64,000 bases of DNA from Agrostemma githago (Eukaryota > Streptophyta > Magnoliopsida > Caryophyllales > Caryophyllaceae). A program made the position numbers and the translations under genes. The notes under the pieces were generated by a model. That model was given only the letters and a program-made list of their open reading frames with translations. It was not told where the DNA came from and did not search any database. Where the stretch lies: contig OY288256.1 of NCBI GenBank assembly GCA_958450325.1, positions 52,098,953 to 52,162,952 on the forward strand, written 5' to 3'. Below, piece after piece: positions 9,664 to 20,785 of this stretch (position 1 is its first letter; every line of letters starts with the position of its first letter).

Positions 9664-11520
9664 GGAATCCAACCGTAATCTGTGTGTCGGGTCTTTTCAT
9701 AATTTGTCGAAGGTCTTTAGCGTCGAAACTCCGTCGATCCTACATCACGGGTTTGTTCCCCATCACAGTCCGCCTTTTTTCTAAAGGCATAACCGACCAA
9801 CACGAGTCATACACTCGTTAATGGAAGGTTCATCCATACACTCGAGTCCTAACTAGAAAGTCCCACGCGATTTTTCCCCTAACAGGACGGTCCCCACGAC
9901 CTTTCCTAAGGGAATTTCGCCCATCTTTCAATCCGTTAGTCGAGTCATCTCAATTCGAGAATCCTTTAACTTAAGGGTCTACCCTAATCACAGGGTCTAT
10001 CCTTATTCAAGTCGAATCAAGGGTCTCTAGCGTCGAAACTCTACCGATCTTACATCGCAAGTTTCTTCCCTTACCCCGTCTGCCTTTTCTCGAGGCCGAG
10101 TCAACCTCTTACAAGGCATAACCCTGGCCTGTAGCTAAAGGTTCGTGATCCTTACATCTAAGGGTCACTCGTCCGACACTCGAGTCTTAGCAAAACCTAC
10201 AATCTCACTAGGGGGGCTACCCTTTAGGAGAGCGATCAATCACGGTTGCTCTGAGGGTCATGTCTTACACGTGTTGTCTCACGTACCCCACTTTTGAGTC
10301 ACTTAGATGCCACACCATCTGAGTCCTATAAGAATCTTTAGTCTCACTTGGGGGCTATTCTCCGACGGAGTGATTAATCACAGTCCCTCCAAGAATCGCA
10401 CCCTACGTATTTATCTTAGGAGAGTCAAACCCGAGTTGTCTTTCCTCCCGCGCAATTTCCTATGCCTTGGCGTGTTTGGGTTCCGAAGCAACATTTCTGA
10501 TTACGTGGGTATTCCCACAGAGTATGGCACCCACAACCGGGAATAAGGACATGGAAAACACCATTAATGAAGTAAAAGCTTTGCTGGAAACAATGGTTAG
10601 TAAGCAGGCCATGTTTGAAACCCAACTAGGGTTCATAAGAGCCGACCAAGAGGCCTTGAATGCTCGTTTAACTGTCGTTGAAGAACAAGACTTCAATTAT
10701 GGGTCGGTAAATACTGGGCCATTTGCCAAACTGATCAGCACGGTGCGTGAGCTCGAACAACAGTTCCATGCCTCCCAAGGGAATAACATTCATATTGAAA
10801 ACTCCCGAGACTATACACCCATCAGTGATAAACTACCAACAGATCTCAACTTAGAGGGGTTACCCATATTCGAAGGGACGGAGGATCCATTACTACACCT
10901 CCGAGCCTTCAAAGCATTTATGGCGATCAAGGGGGTCAAAGCCGACATGTTCATCAATTTGTTCGGCGCATCCCTCGGGAAATATACAAAAGCCTGGTTC
11001 TATAGGCTTAATGCAAAAAGATTCCCCACTTGGGAAGATGTGGCTACTGAGTTCGCTAAAAACTATTCTGATAATAATGAAAGTCAGACTACCATGCGGA
11101 CTTTAGAAGTCATGGCCCAAGATCCAACAGAGGGTTTCACCAAATACCTTCAACGTTGGCAGGCTGAGAGTGTTAAGCTGGTAGATAAGCCCAGCGAGAA
11201 GACACTAGTGGATGCATTCATCAACAACCTCCTACCCTCCTACCGCGTCCATCTTAGGTATGCCGGCATCTCAAACTTTGCCGTGCTTACCGAAATGGGC
11301 ACTAGGATTGAAGATGATCTTCGACATAACGAAGATTTGGGTGAAGCTTCTACCGAAGGCTATACTGGACATCCACTTGAGTCCTTAGAAGCCGAAGACT
11401 ACTGACAACCTCATCCAAGAGTCCAGATTTGATTTAAGTCCGAGTCTGAGTCCGAGTCTAGGATGTTCTATCTCTTTCAATTTCAAAGTCTGAGTCAGAG
11501 TCTGAGTCCGAGTCTAGGAT
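9664..11520 (+). mobile_element. Copy A: truncated Ogre/Tat-like gag-only element
   Basis: The sequence starts abruptly inside the leader: 'ccgtaatctgtgtgtcgggtc' matches 48473 of the intact copy D. It runs through gag and stops about 115 bp beyond it, after the GAGTCCGAGTCTAGGATG repeats. Both LTRs, the primer site and the 3' region are missing. At about 10200-10400 the leader holds two related blocks of 'GGGGGCTA.TCT...GGAG.GATTAATCAC', one of which is deleted in copy D. Confidence 0.85.
10524..11405 (+). CDS. gag: gag (capsid region) of Ogre-like copy A
   Basis: 293 codons. The gag fold is recognisable from FEGTEDPLLHLRAFKAFMAI, LFGASLGKYTKAWFYRL, FPTWEDVATEFAKNY and EGFTKYLQRWQAESVKLVDK. 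The start chosen (ATG 10524, MAPTTGN) matches copy D and follows a splice-acceptor-like ATTCCCACAG. The frame is also open upstream to 10467, which is probably leader. There is no CCHC knuckle and no protease, RT or integrase after it. It ends in LEAEDY at the same place as copies D and E, so the short form is a family trait, not damage. Product: a capsid-like protein for particle assembly. Confidence 0.85.
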   Translation: MAPTTGNKDMENTINEVKALLETMVSKQAMFETQLGFIRADQEALNARLTVVEEQDFNYGSVNTGPFAKLISTVRELEQQFHASQGNNIHIENSRDYTPISDKLPTDLNLEGLPIFEGTEDPLLHLRAFKAFMAIKGVKADMFINLFGASLGKYTKAWFYRLNAKRFPTWEDVATEFAKNYSDNNESQTTMRTLEVMAQDPTEGFTKYLQRWQAESVKLVDKPSEKTLVDAFINNLLPSYRVHLRYAGISNFAVLTEMGTRIEDDLRHNEDLGEASTEGYTGHPLESLEAEDY

Positions 11521-12790
11521 GCTCGGGATTGGGTCCCAAGGTCTCGGGGTCGATTCCAAGGCATCGAGTCATCGTTCCTTAGTTTCGTTGGCTCCAAAAT
11601 GTGTATGTATTGAGTCGGAATCGCTCCAACTCTTCCAAATCGGTCTCGGGAACCTGAAACGAACTAAAGGAAGCATAAGAAGCCCCTAAACCGCTCCCAA
11701 GGAGTGATTCCACAAGGAAAATGGGACCAAAACACTACGAAATAGGCACTATAAATGACACTTATCAACTCCCCCACAATTAACCCTTACTCGCCCTCGA
11801 GTAAGCACATACTACTACTAAACTATCCGAGTGGGTATTAACGCACCCTACGCTCCTTCAACTCACGCGAGTGTACTTAGAGGACAAGTGCGCTCCGCAA
11901 GGCAAGTCGGGTCTTGCGACAAAACTGTGGATGCAACCGGACACAAAACACATAAACAAACAAACACACAAACAAACACATAATCGGTTGCACCCAAAAC
12001 AAAAGAAATACCGCTTCCCTCTAAAAGCGGTGAATGAAACACCGGTTTAGGACTCAAGGCAAGTGACAACGTTCCCAAGCTAGCAATGCAAACCAAGGTG
12101 AACTGAACCCTAATAGTATGACGATAAAGCAACAAAAACGTTGGTAACTTACCTAGGTCCTCCTAACTTTCTAAAAACGTACTATGGGACGATCGGCGGA
12201 GTGGAAAAGTGAGGAACCACGGTGTTAGTCGACACTGTAGGTAAGTGAGACCCCGCCCCCTTTAGCGTGAGCCAAGAGGGTCGTCCCGTGTCCAAAACCG
12301 CCTAACTAGTCCAAGTAAAAAGGTGGAAAACATGCAAAATGAGGGAAGACCGACTAATGCCGCTATCATCCTTCCTTGGGACTCGGTCCTTTGGTAGGCT
12401 CTTCACGGCAAAAGTCGGAAAAAGGCTTATTTTTGTGGGGATTTCTTTTTGTGAGACGGGTTTTCTTTTGGCATTTTCTTTCTTTTCGACATTTTGATTT
12501 GTTTGTTGCCATGCCATTTCTTTTTCTTCTTTTCTATTTTCTTTTTGGCTTTTGTGCCTTTTCTTTTTCTTCATTCTTTTCTTTCTTTCATTTTTTCTTT
12601 CTTTTTCTTTTCTTTGCTCTTTTTGGCAAGATTTGGCTTTTTTTGGCATTTCAATGTGTAACAAGAAAGAGTTTACTGCGTTGGAGTTGGTACTGGAGGC
12701 TGACTTTTCTATGAATCTTGTTCTGTGTACCTTGATATAATTTGTCTATCTACAAAATATGGCATGTAATTAGTATTTTTGATGAATGTT
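11520..12790 (-). mobile_element. 3' end of another LTR retrotransposon (minus strand), LTR truncated
   Basis: Read on the minus strand, CTCGAGGGCGAGTAAGGGTT leads into a polypurine tract (GTGGGGGAG, 11769-11778) and an LTR start TGATAAGTGTCATTTATAGT at 11767. The LTR is cut at about 11520, where it abuts copy A. Upstream on the minus strand (11780-12790) is non-coding 3' sequence with an extreme purine/pyrimidine-biased block at 12400-12660. The CTCGAGG.CGAGTAA.GGTT motif before the tract also occurs before the Athila-like 3' LTR at 28955, so a related lineage is likely. Confidence 0.55.
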
Positions 12791-12867
12791 ACTCACATTT
12801 CACCAAAAAAAAAAAGTGAACATAGGATTAAGGTGAACGAAGTGTGTACTGTTGATAACCCAGCTGA

Positions 12868-12875
12868 CATGTATG
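12868..12875. repeat. 8-bp target-site duplication CATGTATG (left)
   Basis: Identical to 13928-13935 on the other side of the hAT element. Confidence 0.85.
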
Positions 12876-13927
12876 CAGAGGCGAGTCCAGGATTTAGTTT
12901 TTGATGTAGAATAATGCAAGAGGCGACGATAGGATCAAAAATTACTTTGCATAAAATCTGTAGTACAACACAATTTCACGTCACCGTTAACTTACACTAT
13001 TTGACGATTTCTCATATTCATGAATTCTTTTCCAATTTCGTATATTCATGAATTCTTTTACAATTTCGTCGATTGTTACTTTAAAAAATGCATCACGTTC
13101 TACGAAAGTAATTAAACAATTATTCAACCATTCATCGCCCATGTTATTCCGCAATTTATTTTTGATGAATGTCATAGCTGAAAATGCCCTCTTCACACTT
13201 CCCGTCGCCACTAGAAGAACCATCACGAGCTTTAGAAGCAAATAAACTTTGGGATGAGTTACACGCTTCATTGTCTCGACTAATTTCATGGAAAGCTCGT
13301 TAGGACTCTTAAGATTCCAAATCTTTCATCGCTTTGAATATAAAACTTGAAAGTGTCAAGTTTGGTACTTCCTCTGGACACTATTTTTGCCCCATTATCC
13401 CATTATTTGTGAGGATTATTTTAATGAAAAGGGGCAAAAAATAGTGTCTGTAGGGATTATGATTTAGGAAAAAGAGGGAATTAAGGGGAGAGAGAGTGTG
13501 TGAGATTAATTTAGAGGATTAATTAGGATAGTATGCTAATTAAGAAAGAGAGTGAGATTGATTGGGGTCGGTTAGTTAAGTTTAGGAAGATATGGAATAA
13601 TTTAGGAAGATATTTGATATATTGAAAATATAGTTTTATTATTAGGAAAATGATAAATACAGCCCTTAGGGCTGTATTTAAGAGACCATAAAGGAAATAA
13701 TTTTTCAAAACATGCATTAATTGCATCGATGCATGTGTAATTTGGGCTTTAAATTCTATGTTTATACTAAATTTGGAAGCTTTTAATGCCTTACATACAA
13801 CTCTATGGGTTGTATTTAACATAACCGTTATTATTAATACCTTAATTAATGCTCCAACTGACTAAAAAAACTCATTTTTTATGGTGTAGCACGTGCTACA
13901 CCATGGATGTACTTGGACTCGTCCCTG
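12876..13927 (-). mobile_element. hAT transposon, internally deleted
   Basis: The terminal inverted repeats are CAGAGGCGAGTCCAGG at 12876 and, as reverse complement, CAGGGACGAGTCCAAG ending at 13927 (13 of 16 match). They are flanked by a perfect 8-bp duplication CATGTATG, the hAT hallmark. Inside is only the last part of a transposase. A perfect 24-bp palindrome centred on GCACGTGC lies at 13881-13904. Smaller hairpins lie at 13377-13448 (GACACTATTTTTGCCCC arms) and around 13650-13675 (AAATACAGCCC/GGGCTGTATTT), possibly MITE traces. 13936-14325 holds no gene that I can see. Confidence 0.88.
12987..13330 (-). pseudogene. hAT transposase, C-terminal dimerisation domain fragment
   Basis: The frame reads KIWNLKSPNELSM..., then VATGSVKRAFSAM, IKNKLRNNMGDEWLNNCLI and FVERDAF. 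This is the hAT C-terminal dimerisation domain (VAT.SVERAFSAM...LRN.MGDEWLN). About 110 codons remain, against more than 600 in an intact transposase; the catalytic core and zinc finger are gone. It lies inside a hAT element with intact ends, so this copy depends on transposase from elsewhere. Confidence 0.85.
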
Positions 13928-14325
13928 CATGTATGTTTACCAAACTAGTTCCGCATAGCAAGTTCCAACAGAATGTTGGAATTTGCTAAATGTTAGAATG
14001 AAGTATCTAATTGCCCTTGTTGGACAATATCTGGGATAGGAGAGAGGGGAGCTATATATATATGTTTGATTGACCTAATTAATCAGTATTCATGCATATA
14101 TCTTTATCAGTTGGGCGGCCTGGGCCTAGAGTTTCATTTGGGGTTCTATCAAGGGGTTTTGTTTAAGATTTGAGAGTGTTATATAAATTAATTCTTATAC
14201 TAATACTCCAAACTAGTAAAATTATGCTAAAATTTCCTTCTTCTTTTGTCTGTGGACGTAGCTAATATATCGTTAGTGAGTCAATTAAATCGGTGTGTCT
14301 TTCAGTTTTCCGTACTTATTTTCTC

Positions 14326-15541
14326 TGTTGATAGACCGTACTTAGTACGGGTTAGAAGCGTCGATTTATGAGTATATTTGGTGACGTGATAATGGTTTTG
14401 GGCTTAATTGGGGAGAATTCTCATTTTACGATATTAATTGTAATTGAGAATAATTATGTGATTTAATTGAAGCATGAAAGCGGAAAGCCCAAGCGAAGCC
14501 GAAGAACCGACAGTCTCGACGGACTCGTGCTACTCGGAAAGTGAGACGGAACTTGAGTCGCTTTAGGTTCCGTAACAACTTAATATTTATTAGGATTATT
14601 ATATTTTATTATTAGCTTTTGGTAATTATTAGACTTTCCTATTATTATTAGACTACTATTATTACTAGTTTATATAGTCATTAATAGTATTAGTTTGGAA
14701 TTATTATTCAGATTATTCCATCAAGTTGAACGTTCACCCTAATTTTCTCCAAGACTATGTGTAACTAATTTCTTATCTTGGTTCAAGACATTGAAGCGCT
14801 TAAATATCGGTTGTGAGTTTGAAAGTTCTTATTTTTATTCTTGATTATTGATTAATTGATCAGTTTAATTATATGAATGTTGTTATTGATTTCTAGAGTG
14901 ATCAACTAGTTTTCCATTTCATCGTTCTATTGTTAGTTTTGTTAATTGAACAGGATTTGTTGATTAACTTGACCTGAGTAACATCTAAGACTTAATTATT
15001 GAACGGGATTCGTTGATATTAAGACTTAGGAGCAATTATCATAGATTTATAGCACAACTGGATTGTATGTGTTTATTTATCTCTTTATCGAATTCTCTAT
15101 ATATTAATGCTGCTATTGAATTAAATCTAGAACGGGATTGTTTAGGTTGTTTAACAGTTAGGACTGATTAAGAACGGGATACGTTTTAATTAGTTATTCA
15201 TAAGGAGAATTAGAATCTTTGATTCACGATAAAGTAGTCGAGAATAATAATTTGAACCAGATTTCGATGATCAATTGTGATTAAGTTGTGGATTTGTACT
15301 TGACCCGAGACCTTTTTACTCGTTTGATTTACTTAAAGTTTTCATCTTTATTAGATTTAGTTGTTAGATAATCATCCAAAATCCCCCCTTTCATATTGTT
15401 TAATTAATTAGTTATTTATCGTTCTACATTAGTACGCAGTTATAGTTAAACCAATTCTCTGTGGGTTCGACCCTTATTTCTACTATACTATTATTTAGTA
15501 TTCAGATTTAAGTGATTATAAATTGTAATTTGAGGCATACG
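14326..15541 (+). repeat. 5' LTR of the Athila-like element
   Basis: Begins near TGATAGACCGTACTTAGTAC and ends near TTTGAGGCATACGA. Aligned by eye with 28994-30206 it differs at roughly 28 positions (about 2-2.5%). Confidence 0.85.
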
Positions 15542-15560
15542 ACTTTAGCCTGTCAAATTC

Positions 15561-15578
15561 TGGCGCCATTACCGGGGA
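15561..15578 (+). promoter_or_regulatory. Primer-binding site, Athila type
   Basis: TGGCGCCATTACCGGGGA resembles the tRNA-Asp-type primer site of Athila elements (TGGCGCCGTTGCCGGGGA) with two changes. Confidence 0.85.
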
Positions 15579-15616
15579 ATCGGTATTAATTATTTTTGTG
15601 TTTTCTAGTGTAGTTT

Positions 15617-17872
15617 TATAGACACCCACATTTGACTGCCAGGTGTCTATAGCAGTTTCCGACAAACACCCGATGATGATCGGACGCAAACGTGCTTTAA
15701 GTACTCAGAAACGGGCTCAAAATCATTGGCATTTGGCTTGGGCTTTTTACGGAGTACATATCTCACAAAACCAACCTCAAAATCAGGCCCAGTGGGTCGT
15801 TTCGAGTCAAATAAGACTAATTTGGGTCAATTCCGACACCAGGGGTAAAACCGTCTTTTAGCGACCGAGTTAAAACCCGGTCAAAAATATTCCCGAGGCA
15901 CGTGAGTCAGCCGTGACACCTCACACGGTTGATTCATACTCCAATCCTACTAAAAATCAGCTTCACAAAATATTAAACAAATCCGCTTAAAGATAGAATT
16001 CGATCTCAAGTAGGAATTCTATCCGAAAACCGAATCAAACACCCGACCGAGTGCAAATACTCGGCCGAGCCGCACATACCAGCCGGATTCCTTTGCTTCC
16101 TCGACAAGCAAGCGGAATCCTCATGCCTTTCGACTTCCTGTATTTCCTATCCTAAGCGGTAGTTCAAACTCAAAAGCGTTTCTCCTAGCCAAGGTCGGGA
16201 ACTCCCTATAAATAGCCCCTTGCATACAACACTTTCAAGACCACGAATAATTCTCATACACTCATAAACATAAAACTTAGCATCGAGAAACCGATATTAC
16301 AAACCCGAAGGAAACCGGCCCCCCGATACCCGACACCCTTCACACGTCCCACCAAACCAAGCCACCACAACTCACCGACATATACTCGACGCTCCTGTGC
16401 CCAAGCCACGTCCCAACGAGCTCCGATCCGAGTAAACTAAAACATGTAGGTTGAGGGTGTACCAAACTCGATTTCTCTTTCTTCTTCTCTTCTCCTTCTC
16501 GTCGTTTTTTTTATGGGTCGTCGGTCCTTTTTATCACAGGTCTTTCGTCGTTTTCTTATTTCTCTAATATCGATATTACTAAAAACTATTTTCATATATC
16601 GAGCATTCTTAAAAATATGATATCAACTCTATAGTTGAATATTGTATCAAAAACAATTATATTAAATCTCGTCGAAGCTAAGAAAATCGTTACATCTTTT
16701 TACAAAATACAACGATTTCAAACGCAGAGAGAATTAACATCTTTTTCATTCAATTCTTTTTCAAACAATTTTGCAAAACCCTTTCTAAAATTCATTCCGA
16801 ATATTCGATATCGATTTCATAATCGAATATCGGATACGACGAATATCGAAAACATGAATCGAGTATAAATTAATTCATATTTGTACGCGATTTATCAAAA
16901 TTAGCAATTTTCGAACAACGAGCGAAACCGGGACAGACCCGCACGCGAGTCGCGCCCCACCTAGGCGACTCGCGCACGGGCCTGAAACCCGAGCCTTTTT
17001 TTTAGCTTTTTCGTTCATTTTTATTATTTATTCTACGAAACGATTTCTCAAAAATTTTATCTTTTCTAAAGCTATTCCGAGTATCTGGTATTGATTTCGT
17101 AGTCGACTATCAAATATAACGAATATCGAAAATATTAGATCGAGTGCAAATCATGCAATATTTGTACGCGATTTAATAAAAGCATCGAATTTTCAAAAAA
17201 CCGATTTCAAAACAGGCCGTCACGCGACCCGCCGGCATCCCGGGCGAGCCGCGCGGCCGGCTGTCACATGATACGCCCTTTCTTTTTTATTATTTTTTCG
17301 AACTTCGTTTTTTATACAAAACCGCGTCTTTTAAGCAATATTTTCAGATTTCGATTAATATTTTTCTCGATCTCGTATATTTATTTGCTATATTATTTTT
17401 CATAAACCGATACTAACTCGTTTGTTCATCTTTTGTAGCAAATTCATTCATTTTTTTATCGTTTGTATTATTATACTAAAACGAATCTCACATGCTAAAT
17501 TCAACTTTGACGTTAAATTTTTCATGCATTAAACCGACTTAGCAACCCGTTCAATTCCTCGCATGTTTAGGAAAACAATGTTTGCATATCATTCATCGTA
17601 TTACTAACGCGCGTATTCAAAAATCATTCGATATCCTAGTAGAGGCCGCTAATGTGCGGGCGGGGTTGGCTGTTCTTAGTGAACTTCCCAACACGTACCC
17701 TCACCCCTTACTCAGAACCGTGGTTTCCGGATGTCCGAAACCATTGGCAACGAGAGTCATTCAATACACGATAAACCGATCAAGTCGGCATCGGTATCGA
17801 AATGCAAAAGGACGAGCCCAATAAACTCTGACATCGGAAATGGGCCGTATTTTGTATACGGCCCACTACATC
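15617..17872 (+). repeat. LTR fragment P of an Ogre-like element (plus strand)
   Basis: Starts at the LTR terminus (TATAGACACCCACATTT, TG changed to TA) directly against Athila leader. It covers U3, a TATA box (TATAAATA 16207-16214), R and most of U5 up to ATACGGCCCACTAC. It then switches at about 17872 into the same LTR in reverse orientation. No target duplication matches the right edge at 25298. Confidence 0.85.
16920..17280 (+). promoter_or_regulatory. GC-rich palindrome cluster in the Ogre-like LTR
   Basis: CGCGAGTCGCG...AGGCGACTCGCG (16940-16980) and CGGCATCCCGGGCGAGCCGCG (about 17230-17262, in two GC-rich stretches) sit in AT-rich DNA. They occupy the place where copies D and E carry CACTCGATCGAGTG clusters. 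Similar blocks occur at 23835-23885 (minus), 62825-62860, 63100-63140 and, in the Athila-like element, at 27240-27285. Confidence 0.6.
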
Positions 17873-18332
17873 GTAAATTGGCTGAGTATCCCGTGCTCGG
17901 TCGAGTGTTTGATTGGGTATTCGGATAGAATTCCTACTTGAGATCGAATTCTATCCTTAAACGGATTTGTTTAATATTTTGTGTAGCTGATTTTTTGTAG
18001 TGTTGGAGCCCGAATCAGCAACGTGAGGTGTCATGGCTGACTCGCGTGTCTCGAGAATATTTTTGACCGGGTTTTGACTCGGTCGCTAAAAGACGGTTTT
18101 ACCCCTGGTGTCGAAATCAACCCAAATTAGTCTAATTTGACTCGAAACGACCCACTGGGCTTGATTTTGAGGTTGGTTTTGTGAGATATGTACTCCGTAA
18201 AAAGCTCAAGCCAAATGCCAATGATTTTAAGCCCGTTTCCGAGTATGTTAAAGCACGTTTGTGTCCGATCATCATCGGGTGTTTGTCGGGAACTGCTATA
18301 GACACCTGGCAGTCAAAATGTGGGTGTCTACA

Positions 18333-18348
18333 GAGCCCCCACTCTGAC
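18333..18348 (-). promoter_or_regulatory. Polypurine tract of copy C
   Basis: On the minus strand CAGAGTGGGGGCTC precedes the LTR start TGTAGACACCC. It is identical in layout to 52970-52983 of copy D. Confidence 0.75.
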
Positions 18349-19689
18349 TGAGGTTTGGACAGGGCGAAAGTCAGAGTAGCCACCTGGTCAATCAAAGATT
18401 AAAACCTGGCAGCTTCCGGTCGGGTCGTTTAAAGTCCATTAGACTCGCGTGAAAGGGCTCGCCAGCCATAAGTTGGAAATAATACCTGAGCTGATGATGA
18501 TAACTCCGTGGGGAATTGGACTTGTCGTATAAGTCTTAGGTGTGCCCATATACGGGCTCATCCTGTTAAATGCTGCTGGGGAGTTGGTTGCACGGTCTTG
18601 AATTGTACCTGTATAAGTTACATAAAATTTTGCATGCAACATGTAGGTGAAACAAATATGACTCGCGCTGGGGAATAAAAATGATTTTTGCTTAGTTTTG
18701 AAATCGAAGTCCCGAAAACAGCTTACGTGCTATGAAATAGGTTTTCAAAACTGAAATGGGTAGAAAAGAAATTTGCAATTTAAATAGACCGAAATTTGAC
18801 CTTGTCGAAAAGGATTTTCTCAAATGGCTAAGTTTTGCAGATATTAAAAAATGAGAATTTGAAGAGAGATGTATACCGACAGACTCGACTCTGAACGTGA
18901 CCGGACGAGTTGACAGACACGACTGGACTCTCGAGGGGTTGGATCGTGACTCGGTAGGGGGTGGGCCACCTAACAAGACTCTTAAGTTGCACTATTCCGT
19001 AGCCTAGGCGAGTGGCAACATGGTCGAATCCTCGGAATGGGAAGGATTTGCTATGGAGGAATTGCGATAGCCTGTAATGAGACTGTTGTAGTCTAGTGCT
19101 CTTCTGGATTTTTGATTTTTGGGTACATTTCCAAAGTGGGTATTGCCTCGAGTCCTGACAGATTCTTGTCTTCGACTGAGCCGAGTACTAGGACACACTA
19201 TAGAAAGGGGGCTAGATTCTTTGAATTTATATGGATTTTGTGAGTGGATGGAGGTTTTCTGCCTAAGAGAAGCCCCCAGGACGACAAAGCTAGCTGTTGA
19301 GAACATGATGGTGTCGTGATCGGAATGATGACGCTTTTTGAATGTGTGTCAATGTGGGTGGTTGTGCCTCTGTTGAAAGGCTGCCTACGTATTCACGTGT
19401 AGTGAAATCAAACCATGCCGTAGTTCAGTGGATTGAAAGATATATTATGGTGCCTAGTCTAATAGGACTTTGTGTGTAACTAGCCATAGCGATGGTGTAG
19501 GCAAGGTGCATTCAATTCCCAATGATGTCTTGATCAAAGAGCTAGAATAGTTAGGATGTTGATCCTGTGACTGTGAGCATTCTCCGGGGTAGCCCCCAGA
19601 GGTGGTGTGAACAATTTGGGCATGTTCTATGCCGACTGCAAGTTGAATTCTCGTGTTTGAGGTTGGTAACTGGTCTGATTGAGAGGAAT

Positions 19690-19868
19690 TGGGACGGGAT
19701 TTTAACGAGTTTTGCTCTCGGGAATTTTAACGAGTTTTGCTCTCAGGGATTTTAATGAGTTTTGCTCTCAGGGATTTTAACGAGTTTTGCTCTCGGGTCT
19801 TTGACGAGTTTTGATCTCGGGTCTTTGACGAGTTTTGATCTCAGGTCTTTGACGAGTTTTGATCTCGG
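19690..19868. repeat. Minisatellite of about 24 bp in the 3' region of copy C
   Basis: Seven to eight units: four of 'GATTTTAACGAGTTTTGCTCTC' type followed by three of 'GGTCTTTGACGAGTTTTGATCTC' type. Copies D and E have at most a single unit here, so the array expanded in this copy. Confidence 0.85.
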
Positions 19869-20785
19869 GTTTGCATATGGTGATTGTGAATTATGTTATG
19901 TAAAGGGGAAGTCGAGTAAAATGGCTCGAACTTTGATCGGGATATGTTTGATGATGCGGGATCTGGTTCCATGTCTGGCCCTAATGGTTAGGGGTATCCT
20001 ATGGAGCTTGAATCCTCAAAATTCCGGGCTGTCTTTAGCCTGGGTCTCGGGAAGGTCTTGAGGGTTGTAATGTGGGAAGGCTGAGTGTGGTGTTAGATGA
20101 TCAGCTTGATTGTTGCTCCCCTATTGGATGGTATGGGTTTTGATAATTTTGAATTGTTTGAATTGACCGTTTTTACTACGGTCATGGGTATGATGGCCTG
20201 CTTTTTTGTTTTGGCCTTTTGCTTTTTTTTTTCATGGACTTTCGATTTCTTTTTTTTTTTTTTGTCCAGTTTTCTTTTTTTTTGATGGCCTGCTTTTTGT
20301 TTTGGCCTTTTGCTTTTTTTTGATGGCCCGCTTTTGTTTTGGCCCCTTTTTTTTGTCGATCAGACTAACACATAAGGTAGAGATTGGTCGGTCTTATTGG
20401 AGGGGTGTTTTATTGTGGGAAATGGGCTTGCCTCCCGTCTTGAACCCAAACTAGGAGACTACCTAGATTTGTCATTGGATTCGATACCGCTCCTGCTAAG
20501 TGTAGTTTTGTGGCTTTCTATGTCAGACATGGAACAGCTAAAGGAAAACACGGGTCTCGATTTCCTGCAGTCGTTATAGATGTGCCTGTAATAGTCACGT
20601 GCATGTGCTCACAGTGTATGACGGTGTTCATCATGTTCTCGGAAACACATAAGGAAAGTATATATGAGCAATAGAAAAGCTGATTTTATTGAATTTTGAA
20701 AAAGATGACAGAATGCAAAAGACTCTGACTCTGACTTTGACTTTGGAAGAAATAGCACATCTTAGACTCGGACTCAGACTCGGAC

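Noticed and set aside
12302..12714. Lys/Glu-rich and Phe-rich ORFs of 112-120 codons on opposite strands
   Set aside because: Low-complexity purine/pyrimidine tract in the 3' region of an LTR element; no domain and strongly strand-biased composition.
13651..13821. Small MITE inside the hAT element (TAAATACAGCCC / GGGTTGTATTTA ends)
   Set aside because: Ends are short, the left one is itself a palindrome, and no clear target duplication was found.
17582..17824. Repeated ORF of about 80 codons in Ogre-like LTRs (also at 23282-23524 minus, 63443-63685; altered at 46981 and 55168)
   Set aside because: It lies in U5 and looks conserved because the LTR is conserved; the starts and frames differ between subfamilies and no domain is visible.
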